Shown piece after piece: positions 1 to 5,643 of a DNA stretch of 9,792 bases. The DNA lies in contig CAMWHW010000015.1 in NCBI GenBank assembly GCA_947174175.1, forward strand, positions 1 through 9,792, read 5' to 3'. The translations under genes were made by a program, and so were the position numbers. The notes beneath the pieces were generated by a model. The model was not told the origin of the DNA. It searched no databases and saw only the letters and a program-made list of their open reading frames with translations. The number at the start of each line of letters is the position of its first letter. Within the stretch, counting starts at the first letter, position 1. Origin of the DNA: an uncultured Clostridia bacterium (GTDB lineage: Bacteria; Bacillota; Clostridia; Christensenellales; Borkfalkiaceae).

Positions 1-274
1 GGGTAGGTGTGGGGGTAGGCGTTCCGCTTTCTACCGTTCTGGTATAGTCGCAGTCGTTACAGGTGGTGTCCTGATCGTTGTCCCAGGTGTGGGGCTTGAT
101 TGCGTCGTGCTCTTCGGGGTGGCAGGTCGCTACGTGGTAGTGACCGTCCGCACCGCCGTCGGTCCATTTGTCTTCATAGGTGTGCTTGTGAGCGCAGCCT
201 GCCGCGCCCGCTACTCCTGCGCCGATTGCGCCTGCAAGCGCGAATACGGACAGAACTTTGGTAAGTTTATTCAT
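1..274 (-). CDS. His/Cys-rich lipoprotein, N-terminal part (runs off left edge)
   Basis: The reading frame opens with ATG at 274 behind AGGAGG (281-286, 6-base spacing) and is still open at base 1, so 91 N-terminal residues are seen. Residues 1-26 form a lipoprotein signal peptide: basic start MNKLTK, then an Ala/Gly/Val-rich core ending in the lipobox AAGC, with Cys27 the predicted lipidated residue. The mature part carries a His/Cys-rich module: HKH at 29-31, W37, HYH at 45-47, C51-H52, H56, H62, W64 and a C72-x2-C75 pair followed by YTR, then a Thr-Pro linker at 85-91. The spacing suggests a small metal-binding (perhaps zinc-ribbon-like) or cell-surface module ahead of further domains beyond the window. 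Export and lipidation are well supported; metal binding is inference. It has its own promoter and is divergent from the GtrA-like gene. Family and function are not recognised. Confidence 0.8.
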   Translation of the reverse strand, partial: MNKLTKVLSVFALAGAIGAGVAGAAGCAHKHTYEDKWTDGGADGHYHVATCHPEEHDAIKPHTWDNDQDTTCNDCDYTRTVESGTPTPTPT

Positions 275-306
275 TCTTTTCCTCCTAAAAATTTTCATTC
301 TGTTAA

Positions 307-322
307 AGCCGCTTTTGCGGCT
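307..322 (-). other. Small hairpin in lipoprotein 5' leader
   Basis: AGCCGC and GCGGCT form a perfect 6-bp stem with a TTTT (AAAA in the minus-strand RNA) loop, between the promoter and the ribosome binding site of the lipoprotein gene. No U-tract follows on the minus strand, so it is not an intrinsic terminator. A role in mRNA stability or translation is possible but unproven. Confidence 0.4.
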
Positions 323-335
323 ATTCGTCTTATAT

Positions 336-364
336 ATTCTATCACAGTTAATTTTGTCCGTCAA
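336..364 (-). promoter_or_regulatory. SigA-type promoter of the lipoprotein gene
   Basis: On the minus strand TTGACG (364-359) and TAGAAT (341-336) are separated by exactly 17 bases. TGA directly before the -10 hexamer gives an extended -10 motif. Each hexamer matches consensus at five of six positions. Transcription would start near 329, leaving a leader of about 55 bases before the ATG at 274. Confidence 0.75.
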
Positions 365-443
365 CCGTGAAATGAAAATTTGTTGCGGTTTTTGTGAAAT
401 ATATTCATCCACTCCAACCGTTTTTTGGAAAATTAAACAATAA

Positions 444-473
444 TTGCCTTACTCCTTATTCCCTATATATAAA
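444..473 (+). promoter_or_regulatory. Candidate upstream promoter for the GtrA-like gene
   Basis: TTGCCT (444-449) and TATAAA (468-473) are 18 bases apart on the plus strand. A transcript would start near 480, at a GC palindrome (477-490), and have a leader of about 54 bases. No Shine-Dalgarno sequence precedes the ATG at 534. This competes with a second candidate at 499-527. Confidence 0.4.
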
Positions 474-476
474 TAT

Positions 477-490
477 GCGCGCGGGCGCGC
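477..490. repeat. Alternating GC palindrome
   Basis: GCGCGC-GG-GCGCGC is a perfect 6-bp inverted repeat with a 2-base centre inside an otherwise AT-rich intergenic region. It is almost entirely alternating purine-pyrimidine. It could form a 5'-terminal hairpin in the GtrA mRNA or a flexible/Z-prone DNA site; neither is demonstrated. Confidence 0.45.
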
Positions 491-498
491 GAATTTGC

Positions 499-527
499 TT
501 GCAAAAATTTACGCGTAGTTGTAATAT
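499..527 (+). promoter_or_regulatory. Candidate leaderless promoter for the GtrA-like gene
   Basis: TTGCAA (499-504) and TAATAT (522-527) have a 17-base spacer; each matches the SigA consensus at four of six positions. The usual start point, about seven bases past the -10, falls on the A of the ATG at 534, so this promoter would give a leaderless mRNA. That fits the lack of a Shine-Dalgarno sequence, but the hexamers are only moderate matches. Confidence 0.35.
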
Positions 528-533
528 GCATTT

Positions 534-1172
534 ATGACAGAGAACACGCAAAACCAAATTGATAAAGAGGTTGCGGCAAGCGCCGCTGCGGAAGCCGAAA
601 GCGTTGAAACGGTAACGCCCGAAACGGCAACAGAAATCGTTGCCGAAGCGCAGACCGCAGAACAAACCGAAGCGCAGACGGACGAAAAGCCCGCTCCTCT
701 TTCCAAAAAGAAACAATTCATACAGATTTTAAAGTTTACGGCGTTTTCCATATCGGCGGGCGTAATTCAGCTTTTGTCCTTTTCCATTCTGTACGACTGG
801 ACCAAGTGGCTGCAAAACAGCTGGTGGGCGGCGTATCTTATCAGTATCGTTTTGTCGGTAATATGGAACTTCACCTTCAACCGCAAGTTCACCTTCGCCT
901 CAGCCGCAAACGTGCCGCTTGCAATGGCTCTGGTCACCGTTTATTACTGTATGTTTATTCCCGTGTCGGTGTTCGGCGGCGACGCGCTGGAAGAGCTGTG
1001 GGGCGAAAAACTGGGTATCGTCGTAACCGTTCTGATGATGATTATCAATTTCGTCACGGAATTTTTATGGGATAAATTCCTGGTGTTCAACGACAGGGTT
1101 ATGAAAAAAATTGAAGGACTGTTTAAACGCAAAAAGAAAGACGGGAAAAGCGATGAGCCGCCGCAGGCGTAA
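534..1172 (+). CDS. GtrA-like four-helix membrane protein
   Basis: This 212-residue protein resembles the GtrA/DPMS family (PF04138), small four-helix membrane proteins often linked to transfer of lipid-linked sugars in polysaccharide or teichoic-acid glycosylation. Four hydrophobic segments lie at about 67-86, 98-115, 129-147 and 160-178. The family-like signature WNFTFNRKFTF (111-121) follows helix 2, and a similar FLWDKFLVF (177-185) ends helix 4. A 55-60 residue N-terminal extension rich in Ala, Glu and Thr precedes the domain, and a Lys-rich tail follows it. The ATG at 534 is the only sensible start: an in-frame TAA lies at 522-524 and the next Met is inside the domain. No clear Shine-Dalgarno sequence is seen. 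No glycosyltransferase is adjacent in the window, so the substrate is unknown. The family call is fairly secure; the role is inferred from the family. Confidence 0.8.
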   Translation: MTENTQNQIDKEVAASAAAEAESVETVTPETATEIVAEAQTAEQTEAQTDEKPAPLSKKKQFIQILKFTAFSISAGVIQLLSFSILYDWTKWLQNSWWAAYLISIVLSVIWNFTFNRKFTFASAANVPLAMALVTVYYCMFIPVSVFGGDALEELWGEKLGIVVTVLMMIINFVTEFLWDKFLVFNDRVMKKIEGLFKRKKKDGKSDEPPQA

Positions 1173-1215
1173 CTTTATCGGCTTAAACGGTAAACGAATT
1201 TTATAACTGCAAAGC

Positions 1216-1250
1216 AAAAGCCGCACGGCGATTACGCCGCGCGGCTTTTT
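1216..1250. terminator. Bidirectional intrinsic terminator between convergent genes
   Basis: Arms 1216-1230 and 1235-1249 form a 15-bp stem with loop ATTA. On the plus strand it is followed by a T-run and more T-rich sequence, terminating the GtrA-like gene (stop at 1170-1172). On the minus strand it follows the DUF697-like stop codon and is trailed by TTTTGCTTTGC. The single imperfection (A1225 opposite C1240) is an A-C mismatch in plus-strand RNA but a G-U wobble in minus-strand RNA, so the hairpin is stronger for the minus-strand gene. Confidence 0.85.
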
Positions 1251-1258
1251 CATTTCTT

Positions 1259-2365
1259 TTAAACGGGTATTGCGCCCGAATTCCGCTTTTTGCCCTTTCT
1301 CAGCTCCGCCTCTATCTCGGAGCACGTTTCGTTGAGTTCCTCCTCGGTCTCCGCAACCTCCACGCCGTCCAGAATGTTTTGAAGCTTGTACTCCTGGTTG
1401 AGATATTTTATCGTCTGATAGCCGATTACCGCCGAAAGCGTGCCGTTCGCCAGTCCCTGCACCGAGCTGTCCACCAGCACGGAAATGACCGACCCGAGGA
1501 AGGGCAGCCCCTTAGCCGCGTCCCCCACGGTGCGCGCTATGCCGTTGCCTATCTTTACGCCGCCCAGCCCGTAGGCGATAAGCGCGTTGCGCACGACCGC
1601 CGCAAAAATTTTGACCAGCCTGGTATCCGACGGACGGAAGCCGTACAGAAACACTATGTCCTTAATCATTTGCAGGTTGACCACCGCGACCAGCATGGTG
1701 TCAATCTTGCTGTCCTGCGACAGCGCGGAATACATTGCCGACTTCATGGAGCACTTGAAAATGACTTCCCTCGCGCTCTTTTTTACCGAGCCTGCGTACA
1801 GCGCGGTAAGCTGTTCCTTGATAACCGCGTCGTCGTGAAATTTGACGCCCGCTTCCAGCTTTTCCACCGTGGCGCTGTCGTACCAGCCCACGCCCGCAAC
1901 CGTGTTGCACAGCTCTACTATCTTTTCGGCAATCTCGTAACGCACGCGCCTGTTCTTGCGCTTAGCCGCGCCCGCCGTCTTGTAGTTGACGTTGGTCACG
2001 AAATAGTCCGACTTGAAAATTTTAACCACGGGCACTATGTACACAACTATAAACAGAATGACCGAAACGCCCGTCGCCGCGTAACCCGCGTATTGGTTCA
2101 TCTCCCACACGCTCTTGCTGACGGTGAAGAAGCACCACGCAAAGAACACGCCGATAAGCGCGACGATCAGCCTCAGAAAAAAGGTTGCACTGCGCGTGTT
2201 CTGCCGCTTGACGTACTTCTCCTCGTATTCGTAAATGGTCATTTTGCTTTGCTCCGCGGAGGCGGTTTTGACCTGCTTTTTATTATTGCGCCGCGCGCTT
2301 ACGGCAACGGCGTTGGGCGCCACGGCTTCGGCAGCCGCAGCCTCCTTACGTTTATTCTTTTTCAT
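1259..2365 (-). CDS. DUF697/YcjF-like membrane protein
   Basis: A 368-residue protein starting at the ATG at 2365, chosen because AGGAG (2374-2378) lies 8 bases upstream; a longer in-frame version reaching 2467 is translated repeat DNA. Residues 1-40 are a Lys/Ala-rich cytoplasmic leader. Two membrane helices follow at about 61-82 and 94-115. A soluble helical part follows, and at about 195-325 a region resembles DUF697 (PF05128), with motif VAVVNLQMIKDIVFLYGFRP at 226-245 and a Gly/Ala-rich hydrophobic stretch at 263-316. The C-terminus is acidic then basic. DUF697 proteins such as E. coli YcjF are inner-membrane proteins of unknown biochemical role, often paired with a GTPase; no GTPase is adjacent here. 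The gene follows rsmI across repeat copy A and ends at the bidirectional terminator. Membrane location is well supported; the DUF697 assignment is moderate and function is unknown. Confidence 0.7.
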   Translation of the reverse strand: MKKNKRKEAAAAEAVAPNAVAVSARRNNKKQVKTASAEQSKMTIYEYEEKYVKRQNTRSATFFLRLIVALIGVFFAWCFFTVSKSVWEMNQYAGYAATGVSVILFIVVYIVPVVKIFKSDYFVTNVNYKTAGAAKRKNRRVRYEIAEKIVELCNTVAGVGWYDSATVEKLEAGVKFHDDAVIKEQLTALYAGSVKKSAREVIFKCSMKSAMYSALSQDSKIDTMLVAVVNLQMIKDIVFLYGFRPSDTRLVKIFAAVVRNALIAYGLGGVKIGNGIARTVGDAAKGLPFLGSVISVLVDSSVQGLANGTLSAVIGYQTIKYLNQEYKLQNILDGVEVAETEEELNETCSEIEAELRKGKKRNSGAIPV

Positions 2366-2373
2366 TGCGTTTT

Positions 2374-2378
2374 CTCCT
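2374..2378 (-). promoter_or_regulatory. Ribosome binding site fixing the DUF697-like start
   Basis: AGGAG on the minus strand lies 8 bases before the ATG at 2365. It supports this start over the upstream in-frame codons, which lie in the repeat element. Confidence 0.75.
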
Positions 2379-2393
2379 TTCCACATTAATTTC

Positions 2394-2512
2394 CTCGGCT
2401 TAGAAACGAGCAAGACAAGGAGCGGGAGCACCGACCGCAGGGAGTGTACACAGAAGTACACGACCAAGGCGGCGCGGACTGCGACACCGTATTGCGAAGT
2501 TTATAAGTCGAG
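2394..2512. repeat. Structured intergenic repeat, copy A
   Basis: This 119-base element matches a second copy at 8531-8648, with identical blocks at 2407-2424 (18 bases) and 2481-2497 (17 bases). Nested inverted repeats, outside to inside: CTCGG (2394-2398) with TCGAG (2508-2512, one G-U on the plus strand), AAAC (2404-2407) with GTTT (2499-2502), GCAA (2410-2413) with TTGC (2492-2495), CCGC (2435-2438) with GCGG (2469-2472), and an apical TGTAC (2445-2449) with GTACA (2456-2460) enclosing loop ACAGAA. It fills the gap between rsmI and the DUF697-like gene, and its right end encodes the last residues and stop of RsmI. Weaker flank similarity (CCACATT at 2381-2387) extends further. It may be a non-autonomous dispersed element or an RNA-level structure; no transposase is visible. 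Confidence 0.85.
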
Positions 2513-3304
2513 CGTAAATTTGTATAACGAGGACTTTGTTACGCCTCTGTCTTTCGCGGCTTGTTTGAGAGCTTCTTTCTTGTCCAACCCCTGCGCCATA
2601 TAGTGCTGAATATGTTCGCGCTCGGAAAGGGCGTTCAAAGGGTTTTCGCGCTCCGCCGCACCCTCGACGACTATCACGTATTCGCCGCGCTTTTCACCTT
2701 TCAAACCCTCTGCAAGCGTGAAGGCAACCGCCTCCTCGTGCAGTTTGGTTATCTCGCGAACCGCGCACGCGCGTCTGTCGCCGAACGCCGCAAACATGGA
2801 AGCAATATGGCGGTCGACGTCCTGCGGCGCAACGTGGAAGCACAAAGTCAAATCGCAGTCCTTATACCTTTCCAGCACCCGCTTGCGCTCGCCCTCCTTG
2901 TCGGGCAGAAAGCCTATAAAGGCAAACCTGTCCGCGGGAAGCGCCGAAAGCACCAGCGCGGAAAGAAAGGCGTTCGCGCCCGGCACCACTGTGTATTCCA
3001 GCCCCGCCTCTTTAAGCGCCGCGCACACCACGCTGCCCGGGTCGGATATGACGGGCATGCCCGCGTCCGACACGATTGCAACCGATTTGCCCGCGGATGC
3101 GGAAGCGATAATCTTTTCCGCCGCCTCGCGCTCGTTGAACTTATGGCACGCGATAAGCGGTTTTTTTATTTCGTAGGCGTTTAAAAGCTTTAAGGTGTGG
3201 CGCGTGTCCTCGCAATATATTTCGTCAACGGCGCGCAGCGTTTCCACCGCGCGGAAGGTTATGTCCTTTAAGTTGCCTATGGGCGTTGCGACGAAATAAA
3301 TCAT
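2501..3304 (-). CDS. rsmI: 16S rRNA (cytidine1402-2'-O)-methyltransferase RsmI
   Basis: RsmI uses S-adenosylmethionine to methylate the 2'-OH of C1402 in the decoding centre of 16S rRNA. The 267-residue protein shows the tetrapyrrole-methylase-type fold: ATPIGNLKDIT at 6-16, EDTRH at 32-36, SDAGMPVISDPG at about 79-90, PGANAFLSALVLSALP around 108-123, FIGFLP soon after, and a C-terminal helix-turn-helix-like segment (SEREHIQHYM onward). Length fits the family (B. subtilis YabC is about 290). The ATG at 3304 overlaps the trmN6 TGA as ATGA, with GGAGGT (3313-3318) 8 bases upstream, so the two genes are co-translated. The final residues T-L-D-L and the TAA are encoded inside repeat copy A, so the native C-terminus has probably been replaced or trimmed. 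The same neighbour pair (yabB, yabC) occurs in B. subtilis. Confidence 0.95.
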   Translation of the reverse strand: MIYFVATPIGNLKDITFRAVETLRAVDEIYCEDTRHTLKLLNAYEIKKPLIACHKFNEREAAEKIIASASAGKSVAIVSDAGMPVISDPGSVVCAALKEAGLEYTVVPGANAFLSALVLSALPADRFAFIGFLPDKEGERKRVLERYKDCDLTLCFHVAPQDVDRHIASMFAAFGDRRACAVREITKLHEEAVAFTLAEGLKGEKRGEYVIVVEGAAERENPLNALSEREHIQHYMAQGLDKKEALKQAAKDRGVTKSSLYKFTLDL

Positions 3305-4008
3305 CCCGTTCTACCTCCGTTTTGCGGCGTGTTGACTATATCGGGCAGTATTTCCAGAGAGGGCTTGCCGCCCTTGACCCCCTCGACCATAACGGCGTAC
3401 GGAAGCGCGCCTTGACAGCCCCTTATGAACTGCATTCTTTTGGGTTCCAGCCCGTGCGCCTTCATGGTGTAAAAAACTTCCGCAAGTCTGTCCGCGCGGT
3501 TGACCATTGCAAGCCTTCCGCCGAATTTCAGTTTCTTGGAAGCGGCTGAAATTATTTCGGGCAGGGTTATGGTTATTTCCTTGCGGCAGATTGCCTTTTC
3601 GTAGGCGATATTTTCAAAGCCGCCGCGCTCGTACGGCGGATTGCACAGAATAAGCGAAAAAGCCCCGTCGTATTCCGCGCCGATATCCTGCACCCTGCCT
3701 TCCACCACTCGGGCGGAAGTAAAGCCGTTATATTCCGCGGTGCGCCGCGCCATATCCGCAAGCGCGGGCTGCAACTCGAACAGAGTAAGCGATTTGATTT
3801 GCGGGTTCAGGCACACAAAATGAAAGCCGACCGCGCCGCACCCCGCGCAGAAGTCGGCAACGACGTCGCCCGACTTGCCCCTTGCAAAGCGCGACAAAAG
3901 TATGCTGTCCGAAGTGAAACGGTACAGCTGCCTGTTCTGAATAATTATTTTGTCTCCGAACAATTCCTCGGCGCACTCGCCGTCCTTTAAGATTAAGTCC
4001 ATATACAT
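3301..4008 (-). CDS. trmN6: tRNA1(Val) A37 N6-methyltransferase-like protein (TrmN6/YabB)
   Basis: A 235-residue class I SAM-dependent methyltransferase. The N-terminus MDLILKDGE, then the FTSDSILLSRFA segment (31-42), is typical of the YabB/TrmN6 family. Motif I is ADFCAGCGAVG (51-61) and the catalytic motif IV is NPPY (123-126), characteristic of adenine N6-methylation. By family it would modify the adenosine next to the anticodon of tRNA1(Val); the exact tRNA here is inferred. The start is set at the ATG at 4008. An ATG at 4002 is equally possible, and a further one at 4047 is rejected because it lies in the U-tract of the upstream terminator. Shine-Dalgarno support is weak (GGGG 11 bases upstream). 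It overlaps rsmI by 4 bases, forming a two-gene RNA-modification unit downstream of the ferredoxin terminator. No clear promoter of its own was found. Confidence 0.88.
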   Translation of the reverse strand: MYMDLILKDGECAEELFGDKIIIQNRQLYRFTSDSILLSRFARGKSGDVVADFCAGCGAVGFHFVCLNPQIKSLTLFELQPALADMARRTAEYNGFTSARVVEGRVQDIGAEYDGAFSLILCNPPYERGGFENIAYEKAICRKEITITLPEIISAASKKLKFGGRLAMVNRADRLAEVFYTMKAHGLEPKRMQFIRGCQGALPYAVMVEGVKGGKPSLEILPDIVNTPQNGGRTG

Positions 4009-4049
4009 TTTTGGGTAAGCCCCGCTTTCTATGAACGTGCAAATCACAT

Positions 4050-4079
4050 AAAAAAGGCGGAGCGCTCGCTCCGCCTTTT
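4050..4079 (-). terminator. Intrinsic terminator after the ferredoxin gene
   Basis: On the minus strand AAAAGGCGGAGC (4079-4068) pairs with GCTCCGCCTTTT (4063-4052) around a 4-base loop, giving a 12-bp GC-rich stem that ends in a run of six U (4055-4050). It starts 10 bases past the ferredoxin stop codon, making ferredoxin a stand-alone unit. trmN6 must then rely on readthrough or an unseen promoter. Confidence 0.9.
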
Positions 4080-4089
4080 ATGCCTTTAC

Positions 4090-4260
4090 TTACTCGGGTT
4101 TGATTGCACCGGTAGGGCAACCGTCTTCGCAAGCGCCGCAGTCGATGCAAACATCGGGATCAACTACGTACTTATCCGCGCCCTCGGAGATTGCGCTGAC
4201 GGGGCAGGTAGCAGCGCAAGCGCCGCAGCTTACACATTCATCTGTAACAACGTGTGCCAT
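4090..4260 (-). CDS. Clostridial-type 2[4Fe-4S] ferredoxin
   Basis: A 56-residue cytoplasmic electron carrier. Two CxxCxxCxxxCP motifs (C9, C12, C15, C19-P20 and C38, C41, C44, C48-P49) are arranged with the usual pseudo-twofold symmetry, each supplying ligands for one [4Fe-4S] cluster (three Cys locally and one from the partner motif). Length matches classical clostridial ferredoxins (about 55 residues). The ATG at 4260 is chosen because GGAGGAG lies 8 bases upstream; the 27 in-frame codons before it are 5' leader. It has a near-consensus promoter at 4328-4356 and a strong terminator at 4050-4079, so it is probably expressed strongly and independently. It sits between ricT and trmN6, where B. 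subtilis has yabA. Likely roles are general low-potential electron transfer; a specific partner is unknown. Confidence 0.95.
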   Translation of the reverse strand: MAHVVTDECVSCGACAATCPVSAISEGADKYVVDPDVCIDCGACEDGCPTGAIKPE

Positions 4261-4268
4261 TATTATAA

Positions 4269-4275
4269 CTCCTCC
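4269..4275 (-). promoter_or_regulatory. Ribosome binding site fixing the ferredoxin start
   Basis: GGAGGAG on the minus strand is 8 bases from the ATG at 4260. It defines a 56-residue product and excludes the longer in-frame version starting at 4341, whose codons cover the transcribed leader and part of the promoter. Confidence 0.85.
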
Positions 4276-4327
4276 ATAAATAATTTTATCAAAACGGTAT
4301 GCACGGAAAATGCTCCCGTCGAAGTTC

Positions 4328-4356
4328 ATTATATCACACAAAATTCGTGCTGTAAA
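4328..4356 (-). promoter_or_regulatory. Strong SigA-type promoter of the ferredoxin gene
   Basis: On the minus strand TTTACA (4356-4351) and a perfect TATAAT (4333-4328) are separated by 17 bases, and TGA before the -10 gives an extended -10. Transcription would start near 4321, giving a leader of about 60 bases. It lies in the ricT-ferredoxin gap. Confidence 0.88.
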
Positions 4357-4360
4357 GGGG

Positions 4361-4383
4361 TAAAGGCAAATTTTGCGCCTTTA
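4361..4383 (-). terminator. Weak hairpin at the ricT stop codon
   Basis: TAAAGGC and GCCTTTA (4383-4377 and 4367-4361 on the minus strand) form a 7-bp stem with a 9-base loop. The stem includes the ricT stop codon. What follows (CCCCTTTACAGC) is only weakly U-rich, so termination is probably partial. Confidence 0.35.
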
Positions 4384-5637
4384 ATTTTCCTGCTTTTCGG
4401 TCGGGTTGTTTGCCTGTCCGTGCCCGTTGCCTCTTTTGCGGTGTCTGTTTTTGCCGTTATGGGGACGTCTTTCGCCCTGGTTATTGCGGTTATTTTCACC
4501 GCCGCCGCTTGGCGCGTTTTCGGCGGGGTTGCGGTTTTCGTTCCGTCTTTCGCGGTTATCGCCCTTATTGTCGGGGCGGTCGCCGCGGTTTCTGTTGCGG
4601 TCGCGGTTGTTATCTCTGCGGTCGTTACGGTTTTCGCGGTTATCGCGCCTCTCGTTATTGCCGCCTCCGCGCCTTTCATTCTGTCTGTCATTGCGCCCGT
4701 GCGGCTGTCTGTCGCGCTGTTTGTCCGTATTTATGGCAACGGGCTCCTTTGCGCTTTCCGCACCCTCTTCGGAAAGAACGTCGTCCTCGTCGTCCTCGTC
4801 GAAGTTTTCCTTGCCCATAACGACGTTGCCGCGCATAAACCTTATTTCGTCCACGGGATATTCGTGGTAGGAAACGTTTTCGTTCTGCTCGATTTTAACC
4901 TTGACGAGCATCTTTAACATATTGACGTTTACCACCGTGCCCTTGCCGTCGGGCGTTTCCGCCTCGCTTCCTATCTTGGGCACCTTTTTGCACGCCTCTG
5001 CGTAGTACTCGTTTTCGTACGCAAGACAGCACATAAGCCTGCCGCACAGTCCCGAAATCTTGCCGGGGTTGAGCGACAACCCCTGGTTTTTAGCCATCTT
5101 GACGGACACCTTTTTAGGCTCCGACATACAGTTTATGCAGCAGCACTCTCTGCCGCAGGGGGCAAGTCCGCCCGTAATCTTTATTTCGTCGCGGATATTT
5201 ATCTGCCTCAGCTCTATCCTCATGCGGAACGCCGAGGACAAATCTTTTATAAGCTCTCTGAAATCAACTCTGCTTTCGGCGGTGAAGAAGAACACCACCT
5301 TGCTGCCGTCGAACGCAAATTCGCAGTCGACCAGCTTCATATCCAGTCCGCGCGCCGCAATCTTTTCCTGCGCGGTCTTTAAGGCTTCGCCCCTGCGCTC
5401 GGCGTTGCGTTGAATCTGCTCCTCGTCGCGCTTGGTGGCAATGCGCACGACGGGCTTTAAGGGTGAAACGACTTCGCTTTCGTCCACCTCGCCCTCGGGC
5501 AACACCACGGTGGCGTATTCCAGCCCCTTGGCGGTTTCCACTATTACGCCCATACCCTTTTCGTAAGTTTCCTTACCGGGCGCAAAATAGTACGACTTGC
5601 CGCCGTTTTTGAATTTTACACTTACTATTTTAACCAT
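4381..5637 (-). CDS. ricT: RicT/YaaT-type PSP1 protein with a long disordered tail
   Basis: RicT is the PSP1-domain subunit of the RicA-RicF-RicT complex that binds [4Fe-4S] clusters and, in B. subtilis, directs RNase Y to mature polycistronic mRNAs; it also affects sporulation, competence and biofilm pathways. Residues 1-275 match the family: PSP1 core and a Cys-rich signature CGRECCCINC (161-170) with CGRLMCC (198-204), the likely cluster ligands. B. subtilis YaaT is about 275 residues; this protein has 418. The extra part is an acidic linker (FDEDDEDDVLSEE, 279-291) followed by about 100 residues dominated by Arg, Asn, Asp and Gly with RGG-like patches, predicted disordered and possibly RNA-binding. 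The ATG at 5637 is 6 bases after the holB TGA, with a weak AAGTGA site overlapping that stop, so expression is coupled to holB. The tail is clearly in frame and uninterrupted. Core identity is firm; the tail's role is inference. Confidence 0.93.
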   Translation of the reverse strand: MVKIVSVKFKNGGKSYYFAPGKETYEKGMGVIVETAKGLEYATVVLPEGEVDESEVVSPLKPVVRIATKRDEEQIQRNAERRGEALKTAQEKIAARGLDMKLVDCEFAFDGSKVVFFFTAESRVDFRELIKDLSSAFRMRIELRQINIRDEIKITGGLAPCGRECCCINCMSEPKKVSVKMAKNQGLSLNPGKISGLCGRLMCCLAYENEYYAEACKKVPKIGSEAETPDGKGTVVNVNMLKMLVKVKIEQNENVSYHEYPVDEIRFMRGNVVMGKENFDEDDEDDVLSEEGAESAKEPVAINTDKQRDRQPHGRNDRQNERRGGGNNERRDNRENRNDRRDNNRDRNRNRGDRPDNKGDNRERRNENRNPAENAPSGGGENNRNNQGERRPHNGKNRHRKRGNGHGQANNPTEKQEN

Positions 5638-5643
5638 AATATA

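Noticed and set aside
1379..2389. Long plus-strand frame of 336 codons opposite the DUF697-like gene
   Set aside because: Composition is His/Arg-rich with no recognisable domain, and the minus-strand gene has a good start, membrane helices and a terminator.
2366..2467. N-terminal extension of the DUF697-like protein with a signal-peptide-like hydrophobic stretch
   Set aside because: These codons are repeat copy A and its flank; the AGGAG site before the ATG at 2365 marks the real start.
2394..2512. Repeat considered as a tRNA, riboswitch, CRISPR unit or insertion sequence
   Set aside because: It has no cloverleaf or CCA end, no known riboswitch core I recognise, only two distant copies rather than spaced direct repeats, and no transposase.
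4009..4047. Longer TrmN6 start at 4047
   Set aside because: The ATG lies in the U-tract end of the ferredoxin terminator and would add residues not typical of the family.
4261..4341. 27-residue N-terminal extension of ferredoxin
   Set aside because: It overlaps the -10 element and the transcribed leader; the real start has GGAGGAG and gives the standard 56-residue length.
4252..4917. Open plus-strand frame of 221 codons encoding a Val/Ala-rich, membrane-like protein
   Set aside because: It is antisense to the ricT tail. Arg/Asn/Asp-rich codons read backwards give Val/Ala/Ile-rich sequence, creating a false membrane protein; no ribosome binding site or family match.
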